From positions 16,797,057-16,861,056 of the forward strand of contig CM025850.1 in assembly GCA_003952965.2 (NCBI GenBank): a stretch of DNA of 64,000 nt, read 5' to 3'. The DNA comes from Morella rubra (lineage: Eukaryota; Streptophyta; Magnoliopsida; Fagales; Myricaceae). Below, in pieces: positions 11,442 to 24,620 of the stretch (the stretch's first letter is position 1; each line of letters opens with the position of its first letter). The translations under genes were made by a program, and so were the position numbers. The notes below the pieces were generated by a model. The model saw nothing but the letters and a program-made list of their open reading frames with translations, was not told the DNA's origin and searched no databases.

Positions 11442-12006
11442 TGATAGTTTATGCAGAATTAAACTAAAATAAATAACATGTTTTCAACAAAACATCAATC
11501 AGGATTATAATTACAATTGCGGATTCATTACTTACTTTGATATAGTAATTCGAGAATCCATAAGTTTCAATCCGCTTCACGATCCAATCTAAAGCTTCAA
11601 CGATTCAGAATAGAATAGCAATAGAATAAAATAACAACACGAATGTCTTGCCTCCTAAGAGATTATGTCACTCTGCTTTAAGAGATTTATGTCACTCTCT
11701 CCTTTTAGAGATTTCTCTAATAGGTTCTGATAGTCAACCCCTTGAATATAACATTTATATTTATAGGCTTGGAAACCCTAGAGAGAGCATAGACATAGGA
11801 TCCTTAGGGATCTCAAATTTCAACTGTAGAATTAAACTGAAGAACCCTTATTCTAATAAAATTAGGGCTTCTACTAATTACAATCAAGTCCATCAACATA
11901 TTGTAATTGACCCTGAAATTTTGAGATTATTGCAAATATGCCCCTTTTACATACAATTAATTCCTTCCACCAAATATATTTCATATGAGATATTAGGATT
12001 GGATTA
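11442..12006 (-). repeat. LTR of element A in inverted orientation
   Basis: The sequence from TGATAGTTTATGC onward is the reverse complement of the family LTR, up to GATATTAGGATTGG. It is preceded at 11429-11440 by the reverse complement of the primer binding site (GCTCCGATACCA), and before that by 13 bases matching the normal LTR start (TGTTAGAATTATA, 11416-11428). The left LTR of A therefore points opposite to its right LTR, although the target duplication is intact. Confidence 0.88.
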
Positions 12007-15000
12007 ACCGGACCAAGCGGGCCGGTTTGACCGGTTTGGCAAAGGGTTCGATCGATTTGACCGGTCAACGGTTGACCAACCCAAAAAAAAAATTGAAATT
12101 TTTTTTCCTTCCAATTTTGGGTGCTGAATAGGATTAATTATTGTAATTTTTCCTATGGTCTCTATTATCAATAAATAGGAGTTTTTACTTGATTAAAATT
12201 GGTTGAAGCCAAAATGGATAAGACCGATTTTAATTTTGTAAAATTTTCTTGTTTATCTCTTGGGAAGATAAGTGTCTACATCTCAGTGGGAGTGTCTACT
12301 AAAATAGTGACATAAACTCACAAGAATTTGGAACACACTTAGATAATGGAATGCACAAACCAAATAAACGCAAGTACTAAAATAGTATAAGATGTGTTTA
12401 TTTAGGTAGGCCAAAAGAAAATCGAGAATCACAAATATTTTAAAATATTTTGCATATGATGTAAATATTGATGAATAGTAGCTATTCGCCTTTACAAGAT
12501 ATGTACAATGATAACCAAAATGGGATTGTTGTTGCATGTAAGGTAGAGGTTCTCGATACCCATTTAGAATGTCATGAATATAAATGTTATATTTCTCATT
12601 GTTGTGATATATTTGATATATCTGTTTGTTATTTGAATGGGTGGTACCATTAGTATTTCAAAAACCTGAATCTAATGGAAATATATATGTGAAATTGTTT
12701 TGCAGATTCAAAATGACTTTTAATCCTTTGGCTAGGATTCTGGATGACAATCGGTTGACAGGACCGAATTATATTGATTGGAAGAGAAATCTTATGATTG
12801 TTCTCTCAGCCGATAAGATCGGTTATGTTCTAACCTCTGAGTCACCTGAGCTTGCCTAGACAATGCCACTGAGGAAGAAAAGAAGTCTTTAACAAGTGGC
12901 ATGATGATGATAATATGGCAAAGTGCTATATTATGGCCTCAATCTCAAATGTTTTGCAGAAAGATTGTGAGGGCATAGCTACAGCTGCAGGCGCTATGTT
13001 GCATCTCCAAGAAATGTTTGGAGAGCAGAGCAGATCTGCTAGGCAGACTGCTATGAAGAATCTGATGTCCACCAAAATGGTGGAAGGGAGCCCAGTTCGG
13101 GAACATGTCTTGAAGATGATTTCTTTCATCAACGAACTGGACTTTTTGGGAGCTGAGATGGATGGTGACACAAAAGTTGATGCCATTCTTTCATCTCTGC
13201 CTGATTCTTTTAATCAGTTTGTCCTTAATTACAATATGAACAAGATGAGTGTGACATTGTCAGAGCTGCTCAATATGTTGCAGTCAGCTCAAGATCTCAT
13301 CAAGAAGGACAAACCTACTGTGATGGTCACAGAGAAATCTAATGCCTCTATGAAACTGAAACCCAAGTTTAAGAACTTCAAGAAAAATAATAAGGGGTAT
13401 CAGGCAGCTAAGAATGTTCAAGGTGAACAAAGGAAACAAAGGAGGTGACAAGAACAAAGGCAAAGGAAATTGTTTCCATTGCGGCAAGCCCGGTCACTGG
13501 AAGAGAAACTGCCGAGTTTACTTAGCTTCTCTTAAAAAGGGCAAACCTTCTGAAGGTATATCTAATATGCTTGTAATTGAATTGAATTTAATGGATGGTC
13601 CGTTTAATTCATGGTGTGTGGATTCTGGTTCTACATCTCACATCTGCAATATGTTGCAGGGGTTCAAGGAGACCAGAAGGCTCCATGAAGGGGAGCTGAT
13701 CCTTAAGATGGGGACGGGTGCAACTGTTGCAGCGACTGCCATCGGAGTTTTTAGTTTAGAATTATCTAATAATAGAATTTTGATTCTAGAAGACTGTCTT
13801 TATGTTCCAGAAGTTCGTAGAAATTTGATTTCTGTTTCAAAACTTGCTTTATCTGGATATTCATTTCTTTTCAATTCCAAGCTTGTTATTAAATTTCAAA
13901 ATAAATTTGTTGCTTCTGGAATTATTTATGATGGTCTTTATCTTTTGAATGTTGATAATTCTTTGAATAATATTGAGAATGATGATTCCAGTGTGTTATC
14001 CCTTAAGAGGGAAAGGGTCCAACTTTTCAAAATTGCAATTGATTAAATTTATTGAAAATTGAGCCCTATCCAATCTGTGAGCCCTGCTTACAAGGAAAGA
14101 TGACCAAAAGTCCTTTTACAGGAAAAGGAATTAGAGCCACAGAAGTATTAGGATTAATACATACTGATGTTTGTGGTCCCTTCAACCATATGGCAAGAGG
14201 AGGTTTCTCTTATTTCATTACTTTCATTGATGATTATTCCAGGTATGGTTATCTATACCTGATGAAGCATAAATCGGAATCCTTTGAAAAGTTCAAGGAA
14301 TTCCACAATGAAGTTGAGAAACAGATTGGAAAGTCCATTAAAATGATTCGCTCCGATAGGGGAGGCGAATACCTCTTGGATGATTTTAAAGTTTATCTTA
14401 AAGATCATGGAATCATATCTCAACTCACACCACCAGGCACACCACAGCACAATGGTGTTGCAGAAAGAAGGAATAGAACCCTATTGGATATGGTTCGTTC
14501 CATGATGAGCATATCTGAGTTGCCTATATCATTTTGGGGACATGCTTTGGAGACCGCTGTTTACTTGTTAAACAGGATCCCTACAAAATCAGTTCCTAAT
14601 ACCCCATATGAGTTATGGACTGGCAAGAAGCCAAGCCTAAATCATATTAAGATATGGGTTGTCCAGCTCATGTTAAAAGGTTTAATGTGGATAAGCTGGG
14701 ATCAAGGACTGATAGGTGCCTATTTGTAGGCTATCCCAAAATGACTACTGGTTTCTACTTCTATAATCCAAATGAAAACAAAGTGTTTGTTAGCAGGAAT
14801 GCTACTTTTCTTGAAGAGGATTATAGTTTGAATGAAACTGAGAGTAGAGTTGCTCTTGATGAGCAAAGAGATAGTACAGTGACTGAGCAGAATGAGAATA
14901 ATGATCAAGTGATTATTCCCACTGATCAAACTGAACCTGTTGAGACACAGGAGCCTCGTCGTAGTAAAAGGATTATAAGACCTCCAGTAAAATTCAGTTT

Positions 15001-17387
15001 GTTAAATGAGATTTATCAAATGGATTCTGAGGGACTGGAGATTGATCCTTGTGATTATACAGAGGCTGTGAAAGACAAAGATGCTAAGCATTGGCATGTG
15101 GCCATGGAATCAGAGATGGACTCCATGTATTCCAACAAGGTATGGACCTTGGTAGACAAACCAGAAGGCATTAAGCCTATAGGTTGCAAATGGGTCTACA
15201 AAAGGAAACTTGGACCAACAGGAAAGGTAGAGACCTTTAAAGCTAGGCTGGTAGCGAAAGGGTATACTCAAAAGGCTGGTATTGATTATGAGGAAACCTT
15301 TTCACCAGTAGCTATGCTAAAGTCCATAAGGATTCTGTTGGCAATTGCAGCATACTATGATTATGAGATATGGCAGATGGATGTGAAAACCGCATTCTTG
15401 AATGGGTACATCCATGAAGAAATTTATATGGACCAGCCAGAAGGTTTCATATCTCAGGAAAATGAATCAAAAGTGTGCAAATTGGAGAAATCCATTTATG
15501 GCCTAAAACAAGCATCACGTTGTTGGAACATCCGTTTTAATGAGTCAATCAAAATGTTTGGTTTCTCACAAAACATGGATGAACCTTGTGTCTACAAGAA
15601 GGTTAGTGGGAGTGCTATCACCTTTTTGGTTCTTTATGTAGATGACATACTACTCATTGGGAATGATGTAGGGGCTTTGTCATCTGTGAAAATGTGGTTG
15701 TCTAACCAATTTTCAATGAAAGACCTTGGGGAAGCATCCTACATACTCGGGATCAAAGTGTTTAGAGACCGAAAGAAGAGATTATTGGGTCTCTCACAGG
15801 TCAATTATATTGACAGGATATTGGCTAGATTTAGCATGGTAAATTCCAAGAAAGGGTTTCTACCCTTTAGACATGGAATTCATCTCTCTAAGCAGATGTG
15901 TCCAAAAACACCTGAAGAAAGAGAGAAGATGAGTAACTGCCATTATGCTTCGGCTGTAGGGAGTCTCATGTATGCTATGCTTTGTACTAGACCTGATATC
16001 AGTCACGCAGTTAGCGTTGTGAGTAGATACCAATCCAATCCAGGTCCAGAACATTGGTCAGCAGTAAAACATATCCTCAGGTATTTGAGAAATACAAAAC
16101 ACTATTTCTTAGTGTATGGTAGTGAGGATCTGACTGTCCAGGGATATACAGATTCGGATTTTCAATCAGACATTGATGATAGAAGATCAACATCCGGGTT
16201 TGTGTTCCTTCTTGGCAAAGGAGCATTCAGTTGGAGAAGTTTCAAGCAAAGTACTACTGCTGATTCTACAACTGAGGCAGAATATGTTGCTGCAAGTGAA
16301 GCTGCAAAGGAAGCTGTGTGGATTCGCAAGTTCATTCAAGAACTTGAAGTTGTCCCTTCGATTGAGGCGCCTATTTCCTTATACTGCGATAACAATGGTG
16401 CAATTGCACAGGCAGTGGAACCAAGGTCTCATCAAAGGACGAAGCACATAGAACGTCGTTTTCACCTAATACGTGATATCATATCAGAGGTGATGTCACA
16501 ATGGTGAAGGTTGCATCAGCTGATAATTTAGCTGATCCATTTACAAAGCCTTTATCTCAGAAAGTGTTTGAGAAACATATTAAGGATATGGGTTTGAGAT
16601 ATATGTATGATTGGGTTTGACGTTTTATTTTTCCTTTATTATTTGATAATAAAAGTTTATTTGTTTTTCACATATATTATTGTTGTTATGGGTTTATACG
16701 TAACATGAGATGTTATGTATGTAAATTTGTTCAGGCAACATTGTAGAAAAATCATGCTAGAGATTAATGAATCAAAGGCAGGGAATAATGATTTTTCAGT
16801 TCCTTGTAAGCCTGAAATTGTTCTAGACTTTTGTGTCATAAAGTCTACACTTGTTGTGCGGAGAATGATTGATTCCATCATTGAGGTATGACCTTAAGCA
16901 GACAAGTGGGTGTCATGTAATAGGTACATACACTGAACAGGATCCGATAAAGAATGCCTTTTGGAAAATGATCACTGTCAGGTTAAAGGTTGTTCTATCA
17001 CAATTCGGTATTGTCCTTAGACCTGAGAGGTTTGTATTTATTCATGTATTATGTACACATACTTTGACGTTGTCAACCGGTGATGTCCATTCAGGACTAT
17101 ATACGGACATGTTGGGTTGTGTGCGTGATGGATGAGTTGTATGAATGCTCAACAAGGAATCCACCAGTCTCTTGGAGAGACAGTATATTCAGTTAATGTT
17201 CATATAAGTGTTGGACCAAAAGAAATCCGGCCGGATGTGTTTTACAAAACTATTTTGAATACATAAAAGTATATTATATATTTTCAAAATTGTTTTGTGG
17301 TCCAACTGAGTTGTGAACTAAGAAATCAAGGTTTACATGAGATAGGGACGTGACGGTGATATTTGGTTCTGAGGGCAAGTGGGAGAT

Positions 17388-17954
17388 TGTTAGAATTATG
17401 TGCCCTCGATAACCAAATAATTAATCCAGTCCTAATATCTCATATGGAATATAGTTTGGTGGAAGGAATTAATTGTATGTAAAAGGGGCATATTTGCAAT
17501 AATCTCAAATTTCAGGGGTCAATTACAATATGTTGATGGACTTGATTGTAATTAGTAGAAGCCCTAATTTTATTAGAAGAAGAGTTCTTCAGTTTAATCC
17601 TACGGCTGGAATTTGAGATCCCTAAGGATCCTATGTCTCATGCTCTCTCTAGGGTTTCCCAAGGCCTATAAATATAACTGTTATATTCAAGGGGTTGGCC
17701 ATCAGAACCTATTAGAGAAATCCCTAAAAGAGAGAGTGACATAAATCCCTTAGGAGGCAAGACATTTGTGTTGCTATCTATTCTATTCTGAATCGCTGGA
17801 GCTTTGGATTGGATCGTGAAGCGGGTTGAAACTTGTGGATTCCCGAATTACTATATCAAGGTAAGTAATCGAATCCGCAATTGCAATTATAATCCTGATA
17901 GATGTTTTGTTGAAAACATGTTATTTATTTAGTTTAATTCCGCATAAACTATCA
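17388..17954 (+). repeat. 3' LTR of copia element A (567 bp)
   Basis: TGTTAGAATT...CTATCA, preceded by the polypurine tract GGGCAAGTGGGAGAT. It contains a TATAAATA box at 17667-17674. It is followed by the CCTAG target duplication. Confidence 0.92.
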
Positions 17955-20900
17955 CCTAGAACGCTAAAAGGTGGGAAAGAAGTAAGTTGAATCTCTGATT
18001 GACCTGGACACAAAAAATTGTCGGTGTTGAGAGATTTGATTTTTCTTTATTTATCTCATGTCCAGTTTATTATATTACTTATTTTATGCTTCAATTATGC
18101 ATAATTGAGTGACAAAAATGTTTTTACAAATATTGTGCACAGTGATTGCTTTTTTTTTCGTTATTTTTTTTTGAAAAAAATTGATCAAATAATATGCTGA
18201 TAATTTTTATTAAGAATATCTATCTTCTATCGATATGGAAAAAAAATTGGAGAGATATGTTATTTTATATAGTGTTTAACCTTTATCTCTAACAAAATAA
18301 TTCTATGACCCTGCTCCCAAAGGAAAAAAAATACCGTAAAATAATTTTATGGTACGAGAGTTCTTCAAAGACACAAGTCTCCATCAGTAATTTAAGTTCA
18401 TCAGATACCATAAGACCCTGCTCATTGACAAATTTTAAAATTAGTCGTACTTAAAGCTTCTTCGTTTTCTTCTCACCAAAAGCTAATGGGCCTCGAAAGC
18501 TCAAAGAAGAGCATTAAAGTTGTCTATTTGATGCGGAAAGGTTTTAATGGAGTATCTATCTATCTATCTGTAGGCAATTCTTCAAAGTCCACCAGTGCAT
18601 TCCTCCAGACTGTGCGTGCGGGGTGCCCTTCTTTCTTGTATTTCCAATTTTTTAGGCAAACGTGTAAGGAGAAAAGGGGCATAATGATTTTAAAATGTTT
18701 CTAGGTCAGAGACTTAGTTTGTAATTTGCATTCAAAATTTCCAGTAAGTTTACTTTTTCACTCATATTATCATTTAACCCTTATAGAGAAAAAGATATAT
18801 CACATAGTTGTGCATGACATTTTGGAATCCATACCCGTACTTTAATTTTTTTTTTTAATTTTGAAACTGGTAGTTCCATTTATGAATCTAAAGGCTCCAC
18901 TTATTTTTTCTTCTATCAAAAACCGAAAAATCATACACTTGGCTTATTTTAATATGTGGTGACATATGTATACGATAGACAAAATCTCATCCGTCCAAAT
19001 TAAAAACTTTACAATTAAAGTAACTGTATTTAAGTGAGTTTAGAAACTGAAAAAATAAAAAATAAATAAATTCCACAAATGAAAAAAGACAACAAAAAAT
19101 GAAAATTAAAAAATAAAAATAAACTAATAAGGGGCCCTATATGGCGCCCCCACCTCGCACAGAGCCCCCTTGGATTTTTTTTAAATATATATTTTATTAT
19201 TTTTCTAATATTATTATTATTTATTTATCTACAATGAACTAAATTGTTTTTTTTTTTTTAAAAAAAAAAACCGTGTATGCAGCAAATGTGTATGAAAATA
19301 TGTCATATGAATTTTATGTCAGCAAAACAAGTGGAGTCTAAGATTCACAAACGGGTAACCACATGTCTTAAAATTAAAAAAATTAAAGCATGAGTTTTGA
19401 TTCTAAAATCACATAAAGTACAAGTATGTTATATACATTTAGCTTATTAATTTATTTTAGTTAATAATGAGATATTATATTTTACTATTGAAATTGTGCC
19501 ATATGTCCTATTATTTATTGGTTTTAAAAGTGAGATTTTAAAATAGTTGGCGTAGTGTAACCCAATTAGTTGTTTAAACTGAAATTGTACAATGAGCAAA
19601 AAGTTATAGATGACGTAAAATATTTATTTCCCTTAAAAAATACAACCCTCTATGAGGTTGCAACCGGAACCTTGTTGTCAATAATGAGAACGTGGGGATG
19701 TCGCATGATAAACTAAAAAAATAAATTAAGACAAAAACATAAAACGTTAAGAACAAACCGATAAAAAACGTAAATTATAAATATAAATAACAGAAAAAAA
19801 TCTAAAACTTAAAAAAAGAAAAGAAAAAAAAACCACATATGGTAGGCGAGGATTGCCAACCCAACGCTTGCCCCTGGGCACTCTTCCTGACGAATCAGTT
19901 GATTTATGGTCAACACTTTAGAGTAATGCATCTCAAACTTCGCGTAATTCCTTTCTATAAAATAACAAAGATGATCCCGGACACCGAGATAAGGCACCTC
20001 CGATGCTTAAGTCAGTATCTTAATATTTCAATATCTCTATTTAAAATCTTTAGAATTACTTACCTTCTTCATTCTGACATTTTGATTTTATAGCCCTTCT
20101 CCACGTTCTTGCATTTTCCCTTTTCAAAGAATTTAATCCCTCGGAGCATCGTGTCCCAGGATGTACTTTTTGCACATCTCCATAGTGGGCAATTGCTTTG
20201 ATAGCGGGAACGTCGGGATTGTGGGGTTGCTACATGTTATAAATTAGCTTATAACCATTTACAACACGTGTTATGGTTTCTCCTTCTTTTGGGCTTGGTG
20301 CAATATAGGCCTAATGTTGTTGTTGGGCTTTTCGTGCATATGTTCATGTCCATCCAGCCCAAATTGATTTGGGCTAGATTGATTCAGTTTCGGTATCATC
20401 ATTTCCTTGCATTTATTTCTTTCCAATTGCTATTTTGTTTAGATTTTTATTTTTACTCTTGGGGATTTTTATTTTTTATAGGTATATTTTTCATATTCTA
20501 AGTGTTTTATTTCTGATTTTTTTAATGTGCAATCCTGAAAGTGGGCATTTACACCCCGTCTTTTGTTAGTAGACTAAGGGATGTTCATTTTATAAAAACA
20601 TTGTAAGATTAATTTTAGGTGGATGAAAGGGCTCATATGTCTAAAAAATAGACTATAAGGACCGGCTCATTCAAAAAAGTACAAAGTAACTGATTTATTA
20701 AAAGTTAAAACCATAGAAGTTATAGTGGTAATTAAGTTAGAGTTAAATCCTAGCTTCGCCCCTATCTACCACTTCTAATTTTCAGCCGCTTTGAATTCTT
20801 TTATAAAATTCCTTGTCATTTTAGACGAAAAGTAGGTTTTTATAGCATGAAATCATCATTTTTTACCCCTACCTGCAGTAATATAAATGAGAGTACCCTT

Positions 20901-21096
20901 GATTTATACATGGTTGCCGCAAAGAAATGATAATATTGTAGAAGATATAAAATGGAAATATAAGTGACAAATACACTTTGTACCCTCTAATTATGAAGGT
21001 CTTTGACATTTTACACTCTCATTTATTATTTTTGTCCCCATAATTTTTGTGGCAATGACAAAGGTAAAATCGTAATTTTTTCAGCCAAAAAATAAA
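17955..21096. repeat. Spacer copy 1, non-coding, duplicated at 30071-33212
   Basis: Collinear with 30071-33212 at a constant offset of 12116 bases to about 21.19 kb, with no difference noticed by eye. Parts (about 18.05-19.88 kb and 20.4-20.5 kb) also match 46.28-47.74 kb and 50.17-51.63 kb, for example TCTCATGTCCAGTT and GTTGCAACCGGA. It is therefore the right half of the paralogous block that copia A interrupts. No gene: the identical short frames in both copies (72, 84 and 77 codons) show no domain. Confidence 0.85.
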
Positions 21097-22796
21097 GGGA
21101 AAAGTACCCAAACAGCTCCTGTGGTTTCACATTGTGACAAAATGGTCCCTGTAATTTCAACTTGAACAAATTAGTCCTGTAGTCAACAAACTGTTGCACA
21201 TGGTCCTTCCGTCAATCCCCCTATGAAACCATTAACGGAGAACGCTGACGTGTCAATAATTTACCACGTGAACATTGATGAGCTAACAATTTTCACATGT
21301 GGAATGCCATCACACATAATTTTTTTTTTTAAAGAAAGTAAATACCCCTTTACCCATTTAAAAAAAAAGGGGAAAAAGTACTCCAAACAATCTCTATGGT
21401 TTCACATTGTGACAAAATCGTCCCTATAGTTTCAACTTGAACAAATTAGTCCTGTGGTCAGCAAACTGTTGCACCGTGGTCTGTTGTCAATCCTCCTGTG
21501 AAACCATTAACGGAGAATGCTGACGTGTCAATAATTTACCACATGGATGTTGAGCTGGCAATTTTCACACGTGGAATGCCACCTCATGTAATATTTAAAA
21601 CAATAAATAAATTTAAAGAACGTAAAAAGAAAAAGAAAAAAAACAAAAACAAAAGGTTCGAATGCCCTAGAGTTACCCCCAAATGACACTACCTTTACCA
21701 AAAACCCTTCCTCATCATTGAGAAACTTAACTTTCCATTTGCACTGTAAATTGATTTCTCCACCTCCACTTCCCTTCACCCTTCACCTTCACTTCCCTTC
21801 CCCCCAAATCACCGAAATCCCCCACTTCACTTACTCTTTCCTTCGTGTTTTTAATTTCTTGCACATCACGCAAATTTCCCAAATCTTGCTGCCTTTTTTC
21901 GTCGCCCAAATCTCCCATACGAACACTAATGACACTTTCTAGTTTCTCTTAAACCCTCAAGACAGAAAATGTGGTGTTAGGAACCTAGAAAGAGATTGCC
22001 CAAGAAAATAAAGGAAAAAAAATGATTAAAAGAAGCTTAGAGTCAAAATCAAGATCTTCGTTCAATTAGGATCTTGTTTTGAGGACCTTATGTTACAAAT
22101 AAATAACCAAAAAAAAAACACAAACAAGTAAGTCGCCAATCCACTACTCTTTACTAGTGATTTGAAATGCCATTAGTGATTTTGACACTGAGCTTCTTTT
22201 TATCAATTTTTTTTCCTTCTTTTTTCTTGGGCCAAGGTTTCTCGGTGAAGCTAGTGTGATTTGGGGGTAAGTTTAGGGTATTCGAATCTTTTTGTTTTTT
22301 TTTTGTTTTTTACATTTTGTAAATTTATTTATTCACTTAAATATTATGTGAGATGACATTCCACATGCGAAAATTGTCAGCTCATCAATATCCACATAGT
22401 AAATTATTGACACATCAACATTCTCTGTTAATGGTTTCAGAGGGAGATTAACCGAGGGTCCATGATGCAACAGTTTGCTGACTCCAAGGACTAATTTGTT
22501 GAAGTTGAAATCATATGGACCATTTTGTCACAACTTGAAACCACAGGGACTGTTTGGGTACTTTTCTGTAAATTTATTTATTTTTTAACATATTATGGAT
22601 GTGGCATTCTACGTGTGAAAATTGTCAGCTCATCAGTGTCCACGTGGTAAATTATTGACACGTCAGCATTCTCTGTTAATGGTTTCACGGAGAGATTGGT
22701 GGAAGGACCACGATGCAACAATTTGCTGACCATAGGGACTAATTTATTCAATTTGTCACAACGTGAAAGTATAAGGACTGTTTGGGTACTTTTTCC
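21097..22796. mobile_element. Foldback element with ~0.55-kb doubled terminal inverted repeats, Mutator-like
   Basis: The left terminus GGGAAAAGTACCCAAACAG is mirrored at the right terminus (reverse complement GGAAAAAGTACCCAAACAG). Each arm contains two tandem copies of a ~270-base unit, with markers such as GCTGACGTGTCAATAATTTA at about 21242 and 21520 and its inverse in the right arm. The arms extend inward to GGTTCGAATGCCCTAGAG and its inverse near 22280. The ~560-base centre is non-coding and C-rich on one side. Long TIRs suggest a non-autonomous Mutator-like element; the flanks are A-rich and no exact target duplication could be confirmed. Confidence 0.72.
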
Positions 22797-23372
22797 TAAA
22801 AAAAAGTGTAGAAAAGTTATAAATACTGATATTTCATTATATGTGGTCCTGAAGATTAATGTTACTTTCTAAGACTAAATAATAAATTAAGAATATTTTT
22901 AAATACAATTCAGTTGCTAATTATACATGTCCAATAAAAGATGGATAGAATATTCATTAGGTGGTTAAGAACCTATTGCACAAAAATTCCCAACACTAAA
23001 CCCACAACAAGAAATTTTGTTTTTGATGTAAAAAAAAAAAAAATTGTCACCATATACAAATTTGCCACCAAAGGCATATAAAAGCAACCTTGACTAGAGT
23101 CATTATTTATTTCTTCTCTATATAATATTTATTGATAGAATTACGGATGACTTAATTATTTTCGATAAACATCAAATTAGAGAAATTAATCTCTGGGAAA
23201 GAAGTAGTTGAAAAACAACGAATTAAGGGCCCATGGCAGGTTCAAGTCATGAAATCGGCGATATAGAAAAAATGTCTATTGCATGAAAAAACTCAAACTT
23301 AAGCGAAACGCTTCAAGTGTGGGGCATGCAGCGAGTAAAAAAGTATCAACAATCATCAACCGATGACACCCT
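22797..23372. other. Spacer copy 1, right part, non-coding
   Basis: AT-rich DNA with no gene, between the foldback and copia B. It ends in ACCCT (23368-23372), the left target-site flank of B. Its counterpart is 34876-35448, from which it differs by several insertions or deletions. Confidence 0.7.
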
Positions 23373-23901
23373 TGTTAGAATTATATGCCCTCGATAACCA
23401 AATAATTAATCTCCTAATATCTCATATGGAATAAGTTTGGCATATTTGCAATAATCTCAAATTTCAGGGTCAATTACAATATGTTGATGGACTTGATTGT
23501 AATTAGTAGAAGCCCTAATTTTATTAGAAGAAGAGTTCTTCAGTTTAATCCTACGGCTGGAATTTGAGATCCCTAAGGATCCTATGTCTCATGCTCTCTC
23601 TAGGGTTTCCCAAGGCCTATAAATATAACTGTTATATTCAAGGGGTTGGCCATCAGAACCTATTAGAGAAATCCCTAAAATGAGAGAGTGACATAAATCC
23701 CTTAGGAGGCAAGACATTTGTGTTGCTATTCTGAATCGAATTGCTGGAGCTTTGGATTGGATCGTGAAGCGGGTTGAAACTTGTGGATTCCGAATTCCTG
23801 TATCAAGGTAAGTAATCGAATCCGCAATTGCAATTATAATCCTGATAGATGTTTTGTTGAAAACATGTTATTTATTTAGTTTAATTCCGCATAAACTATC
23901 A
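23373..23901 (+). repeat. 5' LTR of copia element B (529 bp)
   Basis: TGTTAGAATT...ACTATCA. Like the 5' LTR of C it is ~30-45 bases shorter than the 3' LTRs, and the two share sequence variants. Confidence 0.92.
23618..23625 (+). promoter_or_regulatory. TATA box in the 5' LTR of element B
   Basis: TATAAATA lies ~245 bases into the LTR within GGCCTATAAATATAAC. It is a plausible U3 core promoter; the match is seen, the function is inferred. Confidence 0.55.
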
Positions 23902-23902
23902 G

Positions 23903-23915
23903 TGGTATCAGAGCC
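23903..23915 (+). other. Primer binding site of element B (initiator Met-tRNA)
   Basis: TGGTATCAGAGCC begins one base after the LTR. It is complementary to the 3' end of initiator methionine tRNA, the usual plant copia primer. Confidence 0.88.
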
Positions 23916-24144
23916 AGGTTCATATGATTGCAATTGTTGGATTATATGGACCTTGCTAATTTTTGATTGAGAATAAAAAGCCAAAACCCTTTCGGTTACT
24001 GTTCACGCACTATTATGAATAGTGCATAATTTTATTGTATGAAAATTCGTTTTACTGTTCACGTTTTTGTTCCATGAAATTAATTTTTATAATAAGTTAT
24101 GAACAGTAAATTTTGGAATTATTTTTTTAAAAAAAAAACCCTGT

Positions 24145-24620
24145 TCATGAGATGAACAGTGCTGCCGAGACTGCCGGCGCCAGACCGGCCAGTGGCTGGC
24201 CGGACGGTGCCCGCCATGGAGGCTGGCCACAGGGCAGCGGCGCCCAAGGCATTGAGATGCCCTGGGTCAAATGCTTGGGCCTCGGTAGGGCAACTGTTGC
24301 CCTACCCGGCCCAAGGCTAAAAGCCCAGCCCAAAAGTTGGGCTGGGTAAAAAAAAAAAGGACATTTGGGCTGGGTTTAACCCAGCCCAACCCTTGGACTG
24401 GCTGGGCTTGGAGCCCAGCCTAACTCGTGGGGTGACTGGGCTCGGAGCCCAGCCCAACGCTTGGGCCGGGCTGGGTTGTGAACCCAGCCCACGCGCCAAG
24501 CTGGACCCTGACCGGTCCGGGGCTGGACTTGTCTGGCAAGGGTCCGACCGGTTTGACCGATCTGGCAAGGGTCTGACCGGTTTGGTCCATCTGGCCCGTT
24601 TGACCGTTTGAACGGTCAAC
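24145..24620 (+). repeat. GC-rich palindromic leader of element B
   Basis: Within an AT-rich element this stretch is very GC-rich and is built from short inverted units such as GGGCTGGGTT/AACCCAGCCC and TGGGCTTGGAGCCCAGCC, followed by repeated GACCGGTTTGACCG units. The same block occurs in element C at 36230-36665. The leader RNA would fold into strong hairpins. No protein is evident. Confidence 0.75.

Larger units (their letters stand above)
11416..17954 (+). mobile_element. Ty1/copia element A (fossil, broken, atypical left end)
   Basis: It is flanked by an exact 5-bp target duplication, CCTAG (11411-11415 and 17955-17959). Parts in order: an aberrant left end, an untranslated leader to about 12.7 kb, gag (about 12.71-13.45 kb), zinc knuckle CFHCGKPGHWKRNC (about 13.48 kb), protease motif WCVDSGSTSHIC (about 13.61 kb), integrase (about 14.05-14.6 kb), reverse transcriptase with YVDDILLIGND (about 15.1-15.9 kb), RNase H (about 16.14-16.6 kb), a ~770-base 3' untranslated region, polypurine tract, 3' LTR. 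The gag-pol resembles the TNT1-94 type; the exact copia lineage is not resolved. Roughly five breaks in the coding region. It is very close in sequence to B and C, so it is young in evolutionary terms. Confidence 0.93.

Noticed and set aside
18486-20501. Short frames of 72, 84 and 77 codons present identically in both spacer copies
   Set aside because: Identity follows from the recent duplication. No domain, no codon-level conservation against the older paralogous copies at 46-47 kb, and the surrounding sequence is AT-rich non-coding.
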